Origin: Limobrevibacterium gyesilva
Lineage (GTDB): Bacteria > Pseudomonadota > Alphaproteobacteria > Acetobacterales > Acetobacteraceae
Length of the DNA: 64,000 bases
Assembly (NCBI RefSeq): GCF_025989185.1
Contig: NZ_JAPDNT010000001.1
Coordinates: 558,001-622,000, forward strand
Reading direction: 5' to 3'
Shown in pieces: positions 42,599 through 52,424 of the stretch. Each line of letters starts with the position of its first letter. Within the stretch, counting starts at the first letter, position 1. Below the pieces are notes generated by a model that was not told the origin of the DNA, ran no database searches, and saw only the letters and a program-made list of their open reading frames with translations. The position numbers were made by a program, and so were the translations under genes.

Positions 42599-45500
42599 GT
42601 GAACCTTTTGTCGACGCGCGGGATCTGGGGCGGCAGCGAGACCTGGTCTATCGACGAAGCGCTGGGCCTGTCGCTCGCCAGCGATCTTGCGATGTTGGCC
42701 GCCGGCGAACTGTTCGATGCCGCCTGGTACCTGGAGGCCAATCCCGATATCGCCGCAACCGGGCTGGAACCCGCCACGCATTTCGCGAGACATGGCTGGC
42801 GCGAAGGGCGCCGGCCGAACCTGTATTTCGACACAGCCTGGTATCTGCGGCAGAACCCCGACGTGGCCCGCATCGGCATCAATCCGGTGCTGCACTACAT
42901 GTCGGCCGGCGAGGCCGAAGGCCGGGCGCCGGCGGCGCATTTCGATCTCGCCTGGTATGCACAGCGCCACCAACCGGATCCGGGGTTGACGTTTCTCGCG
43001 CATTTCCTGCGCCGCCGCCGCACCGGCACGGTCAGCCCGCTGCCCGAGTTCGACCCCGACTTCTACCTGACGCGGTACCACGACGTGGCCGCGGCCGGCG
43101 TCGATCCGTTCGAGCATTATCTGCTGACCGGCTACAAGGAAGGCCGCGACCCCTCGGCGGAGTTCGACAGCAGGTTCTACCTGCGCCGCTATCTCGACGT
43201 CGATGCAACGCAGAATCCGTTGCTGCACTATCGCCAGCACCGGCACGCGGTGCGGCTGCATCCGCGGCAGCCGGCATCGGAAGTCGACGTGTTCCAGGAG
43301 GTACGCCGGTTCAGCCGCCCCGGCCCGGATTTCGAAGAGGTGGCGCCGCTGCCGCGCACCGCGCAGCGTCGCGCCAAGGTGCTGGCCTATTACCTGCCGC
43401 AATTCCACGCCGTGCCGGAGAACGATGCCTGGTGGGGCCGCGGCTTCACCGAATGGACCGCCACGGCACGGGGCATGCCGCGCTTCGCCGGCCACTACCA
43501 GCCCCGGATACCCCGCGACCTCGGGCATTACACGCTGGGCGGCCCGGCTGCCGACACCGCAACGATGCATCGCCAGGTGGCCATGGCGCGCGACGCCGGG
43601 CTGTTCGGCTTCGTCCAGTATTTCTACTGGTTCAACGGCCGGCGCCTGCTGGAACGCCCGCTGGAGGCATATCTTGCGGACGCGTCGCTCGATTTCCCGT
43701 TCTGCCTCATGTGGGCGAACGAGAACTGGACGCGCCGCTGGGACGGCTCGGACCACGAGGTGCTGATCTCGCAGGATTACGACGCCGCCGACGATCCTGC
43801 GCTGATCGACACCTTCGCCCGGCACTTCCGCGACCCCCGCTACATCCGCATCGGCGGCCGGCCGCTGCTGATGGTCTACCGCGCCCGTGAGATCCCGGAC
43901 ACCCGCGCCACGGTCGCGCGCTGGCGCCGCCTGTTCGCCCGGCGGCATGGCGAAAACCCGGTGCTGGTGATGTCGCAGAGCTTCGATGCAATCGATCCGC
44001 GCGACTGGGGCTTCGACGGCGCCATCGAGTTCCCGCCGCACAAGCTCGGCACCGGGCTGCAGCGCCGCAACGCCGAGCTGACCTATTTCGACCCCGGCGC
44101 CGACGGCCACGTGTTCAGCTACGACGACATCGTCGCCGCCTCCCTGGCCGAGGAGCCGCCTGCCTTCCCGCTGATCAAGACCGCAGTGCCGAGCTGGGAC
44201 AACGACGCCCGCCGGCAAGGCGCCGGACTGGTACTGCACGGCTCGACGCCGGCGAAATACCAGGCCTGGATGGAGGCGCTGGTGGAACGCGCGCGGGCGC
44301 ACCCGCTCATGGGCGAGCGGTTCGTGTGCGTGAACGCGTGGAACGAATGGGCCGAGGGCGCGTATCTGGAGCCCGACGTGCATTTCGGCGCCGCCTACCT
44401 CAACGCCACCGCCCGCGCCGTGACGCGCACCGGCCCCGACGAGGCCACGGCCAAGCTGTTGCTGGTCGGCCACGACGCCTTCCCCGCCGGCGCCCAGCAA
44501 TTGCTGCTGCGGCTGGCCCGCCAACTCCAGCGCGTTTCGGGCGTGCATGTGGAATACCTGCTGCTGGGCGACGGCAAGCTGGCGCCGGACTACGCCGCGA
44601 CCGCGCCGGGCGCCATGATCGCCGACCCCGCGCGCCAGCAGGCGCAACTCGCGGCACTGATCGCATCATGGGCGGGGCGCGGCTTCACCGCCGCCATCGT
44701 CAATACCGCCGCCGCCGCCTGGATCGTGCCGCAACTTCGCGCCGCCGGCATCGCGGCCACGCTGCTGGTGCACGAAATGCCACGGCTGATCCGCGAGAAG
44801 AACCTGCTTGAGGGCGCCCGCGTGGGGGCCGAGGCGGCCGAACGCATCGTCTTCCCCTCCGCCTTCGTGCGCGACCGTTTCGCCGAGCTGATCCCCTTCC
44901 CGCCGGCGCGCGCCGACGTGATGCCGCAAGGCGTCTATCGCATGGCCGCCTTCTCGGCCAAGGCGCGGCGCCGGCGGCGCGCGAAGCTCGGCATCGGGCG
45001 CGGCACCACGCTGGTGCTGGGCGCCGGCTATGCCGATCTGCGCAAGGGTTTCGACCTGTTCCTGCAGGCCTGGCGGGCCGCGCGCCGGCGCCGCGCGGAC
45101 GTGATGTTCTGCTGGATCGGCGACATCGATCCGCTGCTGCGCACCTATCTGGGCCACGAAATCAAGGCCGCCGAGGCAACCGGCAGCTTCCGCTTCGCCG
45201 GCTTCCAGGACGAGACCGCGAGCTGGTTCAGCGCCGCCGACGCCTTCGCGCTGACCTCACGCGAGGACCCCTTCCCCTCGGTGGTGCTGGAGGCGCTGGC
45301 GGCCGGCCTGCCAACCGTCGCCTTCAAGGGCAGCGGCGGCATCCCCGACATGCTCCGCGAGCACCGCTGCGGCAGCGTCGTCGCCATGGCCGACGCCGCG
45401 GCAATGGCCCGGGCGCTGCTGCGTGTGGCCGGCGATACCCGGGCGGCCCGCGGTCGGGCTCGGCTGGCTGCCCTCGCCCGCACGCACTTCGCCTTCGACC

Positions 45501-46396
45501 GTTACGCCGACGCGCTGCTGCGCACCGCGCACCCGGGCATCGTGCCCATCTCGGTCGCCGTGCCCAGCTACAACTATGCCGGCTACCTCGAGCAGCGGCT
45601 GACCTCGGTGTTCGCCCAGACCTATCCGGTGACGGAGGTCCTGCTGCTCGACGACGCCTCCACCGATGCCAGCGTCGCAGTGGCCCGCCGCATGGCCGAG
45701 GACTGGAAGCGCGACATGGCGGTGCACGTGAATTCCGCCAATTCAGGCTCGGTGTTCCACCAGTGGCGGCGCGCAGCCGAGCTGGCGCACGGCGACTACA
45801 TCTGGATCGCCGAGGCCGACGACGACGCCGACCCCGCGCTGCTGGCCAACCTCGCCGCCCTGCTGAGCAGCATGCCGGACATCGAGCTCGCCTTCTGCGA
45901 CAGCCGCGCGATCGACGGCGACGGCCAGCCGCTCTGGCCCAGCTACCGCGCCTACTACGCCGAGAGCGGTGCGCCGGCCCTGGCCCAGGACGGCATCTTC
46001 CCGGCCCGCGACTTCGCCCGCCAGTTCCTCAGCGAGCGCAACCTGATCCTGAACGCCAGCGCGGTGGTGTGGAAACGCGAGGCCCTGCTAGCCGCGCTCG
46101 ACCGTTGCGGCGACGAGCTGGCCGGCTTCCGTGTCGCCGGGGATTGGCGGATCTACATAGAACTAATGCACGCCAGCACAGGCCATGTCGCCTATGTCGC
46201 GACACCGCTGAACGCACACCGCCGGCACGACGCCAGCGTGACCCATGCCCTGCACGGCGCGGCCCATGTGGACGAGATCGCGCGCATGCACAAGGTGATC
46301 CGCGCCCGCCTGGACCCGGACCCAGCGACGCTCGCACGCCAGGCGACCTACCTGCGATCGGTGTCGCGGCAATTCGAACTGGACGCGGCGGCGTAG
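42599..46396 (+). CDS. multidomain glycosyltransferase: repeats, WbsX (GH99-like), GT4 and GT2
   Basis: 1265-residue cytoplasmic protein of surface-polysaccharide synthesis. In order: four or five copies of a roughly 40-residue repeat (about 38-225), consensus FDxxYLxxNPDVAxxGxxP then HYxxxGxxEGR; a WbsX/GH99-like domain (about 258-600; YYLPQFHAVPENDAWWGRGF, FVNAWNEWAEGAYLEPD); a GT4 domain (about 620-975; TSREDPFPSVVLEALAAGLP); and a GT2 domain (about 980-1265; VPSYNYAGYLEQRL, DDASTD). The start is a GTG without a good Shine-Dalgarno, so an ATG at codon 32 is possible. WbsX-containing proteins occur in O-antigen and rhamnan loci; the exact linkages are unknown. rmlBACD lies about 8 kb downstream. 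Confidence 0.9.
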   Translation: MNLLSTRGIWGGSETWSIDEALGLSLASDLAMLAAGELFDAAWYLEANPDIAATGLEPATHFARHGWREGRRPNLYFDTAWYLRQNPDVARIGINPVLHYMSAGEAEGRAPAAHFDLAWYAQRHQPDPGLTFLAHFLRRRRTGTVSPLPEFDPDFYLTRYHDVAAAGVDPFEHYLLTGYKEGRDPSAEFDSRFYLRRYLDVDATQNPLLHYRQHRHAVRLHPRQPASEVDVFQEVRRFSRPGPDFEEVAPLPRTAQRRAKVLAYYLPQFHAVPENDAWWGRGFTEWTATARGMPRFAGHYQPRIPRDLGHYTLGGPAADTATMHRQVAMARDAGLFGFVQYFYWFNGRRLLERPLEAYLADASLDFPFCLMWANENWTRRWDGSDHEVLISQDYDAADDPALIDTFARHFRDPRYIRIGGRPLLMVYRAREIPDTRATVARWRRLFARRHGENPVLVMSQSFDAIDPRDWGFDGAIEFPPHKLGTGLQRRNAELTYFDPGADGHVFSYDDIVAASLAEEPPAFPLIKTAVPSWDNDARRQGAGLVLHGSTPAKYQAWMEALVERARAHPLMGERFVCVNAWNEWAEGAYLEPDVHFGAAYLNATARAVTRTGPDEATAKLLLVGHDAFPAGAQQLLLRLARQLQRVSGVHVEYLLLGDGKLAPDYAATAPGAMIADPARQQAQLAALIASWAGRGFTAAIVNTAAAAWIVPQLRAAGIAATLLVHEMPRLIREKNLLEGARVGAEAAERIVFPSAFVRDRFAELIPFPPARADVMPQGVYRMAAFSAKARRRRRAKLGIGRGTTLVLGAGYADLRKGFDLFLQAWRAARRRRADVMFCWIGDIDPLLRTYLGHEIKAAEATGSFRFAGFQDETASWFSAADAFALTSREDPFPSVVLEALAAGLPTVAFKGSGGIPDMLREHRCGSVVAMADAAAMARALLRVAGDTRAARGRARLAALARTHFAFDRYADALLRTAHPGIVPISVAVPSYNYAGYLEQRLTSVFAQTYPVTEVLLLDDASTDASVAVARRMAEDWKRDMAVHVNSANSGSVFHQWRRAAELAHGDYIWIAEADDDADPALLANLAALLSSMPDIELAFCDSRAIDGDGQPLWPSYRAYYAESGAPALAQDGIFPARDFARQFLSERNLILNASAVVWKREALLAALDRCGDELAGFRVAGDWRIYIELMHASTGHVAYVATPLNAHRRHDASVTHALHGAAHVDEIARMHKVIRARLDPDPATLARQATYLRSVSRQFELDAAA

Positions 46397-46447
46397 CGGA
46401 TCACAGCCACGGATTCCGGCATAGCAACGGACCCGACGGTGCCTGGT

Positions 46448-47974
46448 TCACCGCGATCCGTCCGCAGTCAAAACCCGATGAAACAGCGCCGGCGCCTCGA
46501 TCTCCTGTAGTTTGCCGCCTTCGATCAGCAGGAACCGCGTGCCGATCGCCTTTACGAAGCTGCGATCATGGGAGACCAGGATGCAGGTCGCCCGGTGCGC
46601 CAGGATCTCCGCCTCCAGCTTCTCCTGCCCGGCGATGTCGACATGGTTCGTCGGCTCGTCCATCAAATAGAGGTTCGGCTCGGCCAACCGCAGCGCCAGC
46701 AAGCCAAGCCGTGCCTTCTGGCCCGACGAAAGGCGCGCGATGACCTGGCGCTGCATGTCCGCCGGAAAGCCCGCGCCCGCCAGCAGGCTGACGCTACGCT
46801 GGTCACCAAGCCGGAACCTGCCGCTGATGAGGCCAAGCGGGGTTTCCTTGCCCGGAAGCTGCGACATCTGCTGGTCCACATACCCTGGCACGACCGTTGC
46901 GCTGATCCGCACACCTGGCACCGTTTCGCGCTCCGTCAGTGCCCGGCTCAGCAGGGCCACGAATTGCGACTTGCCCACGCCGTTACGGCCGAGCAGAACG
47001 ATGCGGTCCTGCTGGAACACATCCAGCTTCTCCACGCGGAACAGTGTCCGGTGATCCGGCGCGTGGACAGTAAGATCAGCCAGCGCGATCAGCACCCGCG
47101 CATGCGTGCCGCGATTGGCAAGGCGGATGTCGCCGGGCTTGTCCGCATGCACCGGCCGCAGCTGCTGTTCGAGGCCCTCGGCGCGCCGCACCATCTGCAT
47201 GGATTTCTTCAAGGCCGCATCACTGTGGCTGTTGATGCCGATGTTGCGCAGGGCATTCGCACTGCGGCGCAGACGCCCGGCCTCGCTTGTGTCCTTCGCA
47301 AGCCTCGCCGCCTGCGCCGCGTCGTCCTCTGCCAGCAGGCTCCTGGCCCGGGTATAGGGATGGGCATAGAGCCGCGACAGATCCGGGCGCAGAAACAATG
47401 TCCTGGTCGTGCAGGCATCGAGGAACTGACGGTCATGGCTGGCGACCACCAACGGGATCTGCCGCGCGGCCGATTTGAGCCAATCTTCCAGCAGCTGGAT
47501 CTTCTCCAGGTCCAGATGATTGGTCGGCTCGTCGAGCAGAAGCGCGTCGGGATCGCAGACCCAGGCCCGGGCGATGAGGGCGAGCCGCTGCCAGCCGCCG
47601 CTCAGCGCCCGAATGGGCTGGTCACGCATCTGAGTGGACGCTGCGAATTCGTCGAGCACCATATCGACCCGCCAGGCCTGGGCGTCCCGCTCCAAGGGCG
47701 GGATGGCGCGTCGGACCGCCTCCGCGAACGGAAGATCCAGCAAGTTGGCTGCGACTTCCTGTTCCACCAGTCCAACGCGCAGGCCGCGCGAGCGAGTGAT
47801 CTCGCCGGTGGTTGGCTCCATCAGGCCGGCCAGGCATTTGAGCAGAGTGGATTTGCCGGCGCCATTGCCGGCTACCAGGCCGATACTGTCGGCCTCGCCA
47901 ATGATGATATTCAGACCCTGGAACAGCGGTCGGGTGGCCAGGAAACCCACGTCACGCAGAGCGATCGAGCCCAT
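46448..47974 (-). CDS. ABC-F family ATPase (duplicated ATP-binding cassettes)
   Basis: Cytoplasmic ABC-F protein with two cassettes and no membrane domain; members act on ribosomes in translation or antibiotic protection. 508 residues. First cassette: Walker A GNGAGKST (about 37), signature LSGGWQRLALIARAW, Walker B LLLDEPTNHLD. Second cassette: GRNGVGKS (about 325), LSSGQKARLGLLAL, LMDEPTNHVD. Both Walker B motifs end with Asp-Glu. The linker (about 205-290) is charged, as in the P-tether of the family. It sits between glycan genes but is transcribed against the preceding giant glycosyltransferase; a direct role in glycan synthesis is unlikely. Confidence 0.92.
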   Translation of the reverse strand: MGSIALRDVGFLATRPLFQGLNIIIGEADSIGLVAGNGAGKSTLLKCLAGLMEPTTGEITRSRGLRVGLVEQEVAANLLDLPFAEAVRRAIPPLERDAQAWRVDMVLDEFAASTQMRDQPIRALSGGWQRLALIARAWVCDPDALLLDEPTNHLDLEKIQLLEDWLKSAARQIPLVVASHDRQFLDACTTRTLFLRPDLSRLYAHPYTRARSLLAEDDAAQAARLAKDTSEAGRLRRSANALRNIGINSHSDAALKKSMQMVRRAEGLEQQLRPVHADKPGDIRLANRGTHARVLIALADLTVHAPDHRTLFRVEKLDVFQQDRIVLLGRNGVGKSQFVALLSRALTERETVPGVRISATVVPGYVDQQMSQLPGKETPLGLISGRFRLGDQRSVSLLAGAGFPADMQRQVIARLSSGQKARLGLLALRLAEPNLYLMDEPTNHVDIAGQEKLEAEILAHRATCILVSHDRSFVKAIGTRFLLIEGGKLQEIEAPALFHRVLTADGSR

Positions 47975-48370
47975 TTCCGTCTCACTTGGGTCACGCCGGG
48001 CGAGTCGGCGTTCGTGCCGAAAGGGAAGACGTGTGCGCCTGGCAGCGATACGCCGCCGGCGCCGGGATCGTTCAAGGCAAGCCTAAGGACTCTGAGTTCG
48101 CAGGCGCGTCAGGTCCGACTGATGGCCAGCCCCACGACGTCCCGTCGCGGGGCGGCCAGAGGGCCGCGCGGATGATGCTGGTTGTATGCCATCACTGCAG
48201 CCCTCCTTCGGTCGACGATGAACCCGGCCGGACCGTAGCGGGGCATCGGTATTCGTTGCAAGTGCGCGGAACGGCGCGATCGCCGTGTGCCACACAGGCT
48301 CCGTGGCCGGGTCTGCGTCCACTCCGGCATCGGTTACCGATCGGCGGTCGTCTTGCGCCGCTCGGCCCGC
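47975..48370. other. about 400-bp intergenic region without a recognisable gene
   Basis: Lies upstream of the ABC-F gene and beyond the 3' end of the GT4 gene, both on the minus strand. Short open frames on both strands have Arg/Pro/Ser-rich composition typical of random high-GC frames. It should carry the ABC-F promoter and perhaps a leader peptide, as some ABC-F genes have; I could not identify one. Confidence 0.5.
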
Positions 48371-49579
48371 TCAGGCCGCCACGCCGCTCCGGCTGGCAAC
48401 CTTGCGGCGGGTCGGCTTGCCCGCGCTCACCGTCGGCGCGAATTTCGGGCTTTCCGCCGCGATCTCCCCCAGCCGGGCTAGCACGCGCAGCCCGACAGCA
48501 CGATTGCCGTGGGTGCGCAGCACATCGGCCTGACCGCGCCGTGCGATACAGCCGCCGCGGGCGGGATCGTCCAGCACCGGGCGCAGCAGCGCGAAGGCGT
48601 GGTCAACGTCCGGGTTGGCCCAGGACTGGCCTTTCCAGTGCGGATAATCGTCGCGCTTCAGCCGGACCATGTCGTGCCGCACCAGCAGCGAATTCTCGGC
48701 GGTCATGAAATCGACATTGCCCGACCAGCCCGTTCCTAGCACCAGCTTGCCCAACGCCATCGCTTCGCCCAGCCCGCGGCCGAACCCTTCGGCACGATGC
48801 AACGAGACGAAACAGTCGCACGCGTTGATGAGACTCTTCACGGCGAACGTGTCGAGCGGGGTGGAGATCACCTTGATCTGCGGATCGGTCTTCAGCTCGG
48901 CGGCCCACTCCTCGGCGCCGCGCTCGCCGTTCTTGACCTTCAGCACCATCTGCACGTCGCGGAACGGCGACTCCGCACGGATCCGCTCCAGTAGCGCGCG
49001 CACCGCCTCCGGGTTCTTGCGGGTGGCGTAGGAGGACAGGTCGAAGAAGTTCAGCAGCACGAAAGCGGATTCGCGGATGCCGAAATGGCGCCGTGGCAGG
49101 CAGGGCCCCGGCTCCATCTCCACCGCCTGGCCGATCAGGTGGCTGCGCAGGCCAGAGGTCGTCAGGCTGTCGCCGATGAAGCGCGACAGCGCCCAGACCT
49201 CGTCGAATTTCTGCAGCTGCGGCGCCCATTCCTTGGGATAGGCCGGCAATTCCCAGGCCGGGACGATGATGTTGTAGCCATCGGCGAAGCTGTTCCCGCG
49301 CGCCTCGAAGGCGGCGATCACGCGCTCCACCTCGTCGCCGTTGATGTGGAATATGCGGATGCCCGGCGGCACGTCATCGCGTTCCAGCGTGCCGATGATG
49401 CGCGCATGCGTGGCATCGGTGCGCTGGGCGTAGCGGAAGATGTCGAACACCCGGTGATGCAGGAGCACGGCGGTGCAGGCCTGGATGTGGCTGCGCAGCT
49501 GCTCGCCCATGCCGATCGGCGCCCAGGGATGGCCGATGATGGTGATGGGGATATCGTCGAGGTTGCGGGCGTCAGCCAT
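48371..49579 (-). CDS. glycosyltransferase, GT4 type
   Basis: Glycosyltransferase of the GT-B fold, 402 residues. The C-terminal nucleotide-sugar region is clear: SLHRAEGFGRGLGEAMALGK (Glu of the EX7E-like motif, about 262-281), then LGTGWSGNVDFM and ENSLLV. The N-terminal half has DGYNIIVPAWELPAYPKEW, common in the GT4 group found next to WbsX proteins. A basic tail (KPTRRKVASRSG) ends the protein. It is 42 bases downstream of the 918-residue GT2-WbsX gene and is probably last in that operon. Sugar and linkage are unknown; a mannosyl- or rhamnosyltransferase would suit the rml locus. Confidence 0.88.
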   Translation of the reverse strand: MADARNLDDIPITIIGHPWAPIGMGEQLRSHIQACTAVLLHHRVFDIFRYAQRTDATHARIIGTLERDDVPPGIRIFHINGDEVERVIAAFEARGNSFADGYNIIVPAWELPAYPKEWAPQLQKFDEVWALSRFIGDSLTTSGLRSHLIGQAVEMEPGPCLPRRHFGIRESAFVLLNFFDLSSYATRKNPEAVRALLERIRAESPFRDVQMVLKVKNGERGAEEWAAELKTDPQIKVISTPLDTFAVKSLINACDCFVSLHRAEGFGRGLGEAMALGKLVLGTGWSGNVDFMTAENSLLVRHDMVRLKRDDYPHWKGQSWANPDVDHAFALLRPVLDDPARGGCIARRGQADVLRTHGNRAVGLRVLARLGEIAAESPKFAPTVSAGKPTRRKVASRSGVAA

Positions 49580-49621
49580 GCCGGAAGCCTCCGCAGAGCG
49601 TCTCAGGAGCGCCGCGCCGCA

Positions 49622-52378
49622 TTACGCCCACGCCTTCGCCGCCACGGCATCGCGCAGCGCCTCAAGCCAGCGATGCCCGTACCCCGTGTCCGGCTCCAGA
49701 TGCGCGCCCTCGGCCCATTCGTTCCAGGCGTTGACGAACAGCATCCGCTCGTCGCCCATCAGGAACTGGCGGATCTCCTCGATCTTCTCTTCGACATAGA
49801 CGCGGAACGCCTCCGGGCTGATGCCGTCGAAGCTGGTGCCCTTCATCGGCTGGCGCGGCGTGTTGTCCCAGCTCGGGAACACCGCCGGATAACGCGGATA
49901 GGGCACGGAGCCGCGCTTGACGAAGGCCGATACGGTGGAGGGATAGTCATAGCGATAGCCGCTCCAGCCTTCCTTGACGATGTCGGCCGCGGCCTCCGTG
50001 GGCACGGCGCGGCCATGCGGTGGAAATTCCACGCTGGCATCGAAGCCCAGATCGGCCGGGCGGACGGTCTGGTCCACCGCCTCCATGCCCTCGACATACA
50101 CCAGGTGCACGCCCGGATGGCCGGCGGCCGCGAAGGCGGCGCGACAGGACGCGGCGAAGCCCTGCGGGTCCGGCAGCAGCAACGGGCGGTAAACCAGGAA
50201 CATCGGCTTGCCGTCCACGCGGATGTAGCGGGGGTCAGCGGCGTCGGCCACGGCGTCGGCGATGATGCTGTCGAGCGTTGCCTGGTCATAGCTCTGCTCC
50301 AGCAGGATCTCCTTGTCGCCGCCGTCCCAGTGCTTGGTCCAGTTCTCGTTGGCCCAGCACAGGCACCAGTTGAACGGGATGTCCGGGTTCGCCCGCACCA
50401 CCTCCAGCGGCTGCGACAGCACCCGGCGGCTGCCGAAATTGTAGTAGTAGACGCAGAAGCCTTCGACGCCGTAGCGCGCTGCCATCTCCGCCTGAAGCTG
50501 CAGCGCCGCGCGCGTGCGCAGGTCGTAGAAGCCGAGATCCGCCGGCAGATGCGGCTGGTAGTGGCCGGCGTAGCTGGGCTGCGCCTTGGCCACGTTGGTC
50601 CATTCGGTGAAGCCCTTGCCCCACCACAGGTCGTTCTCCGGCGTGGGATGGAACTGCGGCAGGTAGAAGGCCAGCACGCGCACACGGTCCATCCGGCGGA
50701 TCAGCTCGCCCCAGCGCTCGACTAGCTTGTGCTGGTTGGCGGTGATGGTGCGCAACTTCGCGGTCATGGAATGGCGATTCGTGGAGACGCTGAGGTGGTG
50801 CACGACCACCGCCTCGTGCAGGTAGCGCACGCGCTGGCCGGCGGCCTGGAAGCGCAGGCACAGGTCGGCATCCTCGCAATAGGCCGGGCGGAACATTTCG
50901 TCGAACAGCGTGGCTCCAGCACAGGCGCGGCGGAACATCAGCGCGGCACCCGAGCAATAGGCCACGTCGCGGTCGTAGCAGAACCCGCCCTCGTCCGGAT
51001 CGCGGAACAGCCCGATCATGCCGCTTTCGCCGTTCGGACGGAGGAAGCACCCGGCCTCCTGCAGCCGGCCGTTCGGGTAGATGATCTTGGGGCCGACCGC
51101 GGCCAGCCCGTCGTCGGCGTCCAGGGCGGCCACCATGCGGCCGATCGCGCCGGGCATAAGCTGGGCATCGTTGTTCAGCAGCAGCACGTATTCGCCGCGG
51201 CAGCGTGCGAAAGCGGCGTTGCAGTTGCGGATGAAGCCCTGGTTCTCCGCCTGGCGCAGCAGCACGAGGTTCGGCACCTCGGCCAGCAGCGCTGCGTCGG
51301 GATCGGTCGAGCAGTCATCCGCCAGCACCACCTCGAAGGGCAGGCCGGGCGCATCCCGCTCGATGGAGAGCAGGCAGTCCACCGTGTAGTCGATCTCGTT
51401 GTAGACAGGAATGAGGATCGACAGGCGCGGCGCCGCGACATGGGGGAGCCGCAACCCTGCGATGGCGGACGCCACGTCCTCGGTGCGGATCAGCTCGGGC
51501 GGCGTGACCGCGACCGCCTCCTTGAGGCGCTGACGCTCCTCCTCCACCCGGGCGCGCATGTCGCCATAGGCTTGCTGCACGGCCTCGGGGTCGACGGGCA
51601 GCGGCAAGCCCACGGCAGCGCCCTGCGGGGCAGGTCCAGTGCCGCTGGGCGTGCGCTCCACCGGCAACTGGCGTCCTTCGTGGCGGCCATGCAGCAGGTA
51701 GTGGCGCAGCGGCGGCACGCCGGCCGCCGCCACATCGGGATAGCGGGCGCGGTAGAGCTGGCCGTCGAACGTCAGGCTGGCGGTCCGTCCTTCGATATCC
51801 CCCAGCATGATGAAGTGCCGCAGCGCGCCATAGACGTCGTCGGGCACGTCGCTGTACTGGCCGGCGTACCAGACGGTATCGAGATAAGGGGTCGATGCCA
51901 CCCCCGAATAGAGGCCGAGGCTGAGGAAATGGCGCAGCATCCCGTTGGACGGCGCCGCATCACCCAGCCGGTCGCGGTATTCCTGCGGATCGAAATACGG
52001 GCTGGGCGGCGCCAGATCGTATTCCAGCAGCTCCAGCAGCGCGTCCAGCCGCGGCGTCTGGCCGAGGATGGACGGATCCTCCGCGGCGATGAAGCGCAGA
52101 TCCACCAGCGGATGCGGCGAGCGCAGCTCCGCGATCCCGGTTTCGATGAAGTGCAACAGCGGGTCGGCTCCCGCGTGGCTGACATCCGGATTGGTCGCCG
52201 CATAGAAGGCACGATCGAAATAGAACGACAGATTGGGCCGCTCCAGCGGCGGCATCTGCAGGTAGCGGGCGATGGTGCCGAGATCGGCGCGCCCGCCGCC
52301 CAGCGCATGACGAAACAGATCCTCGTTGACGAAGGCGGAGCACAGCAGCCGGTGCGCATGCATCAGGTCGTTCTTCAC
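49622..52378 (-). CDS. multidomain glycosyltransferase: repeats, GT2 and WbsX (GH99-like)
   Basis: 918 residues. N-terminal repeats of the same kind as in the 1265-residue protein (FYAATNPDVSHAGADPLLHF, about 58-77; RARYPDVAAAGVPPLRHYLL, about 214-233). A coiled region follows (about 265-290), then GT2 (about 315-530; SILIPVYNEIDYTVDCLLSI, LLLNNDAQLMPGAI, YCEDADLCLRF) and a C-terminal WbsX domain (about 575-915; FYLPQFHPTPENDLWWGKGF, FVNAWNEWAEGAHLEPD). The order repeat-GT2-WbsX differs from repeat-WbsX-GT4-GT2 in the other giant. The gene lies between the small repeat protein and the GT4 gene on the minus strand. Role: sugar addition during surface-glycan assembly. Confidence 0.9.
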   Translation of the reverse strand: MKNDLMHAHRLLCSAFVNEDLFRHALGGGRADLGTIARYLQMPPLERPNLSFYFDRAFYAATNPDVSHAGADPLLHFIETGIAELRSPHPLVDLRFIAAEDPSILGQTPRLDALLELLEYDLAPPSPYFDPQEYRDRLGDAAPSNGMLRHFLSLGLYSGVASTPYLDTVWYAGQYSDVPDDVYGALRHFIMLGDIEGRTASLTFDGQLYRARYPDVAAAGVPPLRHYLLHGRHEGRQLPVERTPSGTGPAPQGAAVGLPLPVDPEAVQQAYGDMRARVEEERQRLKEAVAVTPPELIRTEDVASAIAGLRLPHVAAPRLSILIPVYNEIDYTVDCLLSIERDAPGLPFEVVLADDCSTDPDAALLAEVPNLVLLRQAENQGFIRNCNAAFARCRGEYVLLLNNDAQLMPGAIGRMVAALDADDGLAAVGPKIIYPNGRLQEAGCFLRPNGESGMIGLFRDPDEGGFCYDRDVAYCSGAALMFRRACAGATLFDEMFRPAYCEDADLCLRFQAAGQRVRYLHEAVVVHHLSVSTNRHSMTAKLRTITANQHKLVERWGELIRRMDRVRVLAFYLPQFHPTPENDLWWGKGFTEWTNVAKAQPSYAGHYQPHLPADLGFYDLRTRAALQLQAEMAARYGVEGFCVYYYNFGSRRVLSQPLEVVRANPDIPFNWCLCWANENWTKHWDGGDKEILLEQSYDQATLDSIIADAVADAADPRYIRVDGKPMFLVYRPLLLPDPQGFAASCRAAFAAAGHPGVHLVYVEGMEAVDQTVRPADLGFDASVEFPPHGRAVPTEAAADIVKEGWSGYRYDYPSTVSAFVKRGSVPYPRYPAVFPSWDNTPRQPMKGTSFDGISPEAFRVYVEEKIEEIRQFLMGDERMLFVNAWNEWAEGAHLEPDTGYGHRWLEALRDAVAAKAWA

Positions 52379-52424
52379 CGGGATTCTCCCTGGGCGCCGC
52401 TCGTCCGTTCAGCCGCCCGGCCCG

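Noticed and set aside
41951-44647. An 898-codon minus-strand open frame opposite the giant glycosyltransferase
   Set aside because: Arg/His/Gln-rich with no domain; it is antisense to well-supported WbsX and CHR coding sequence.
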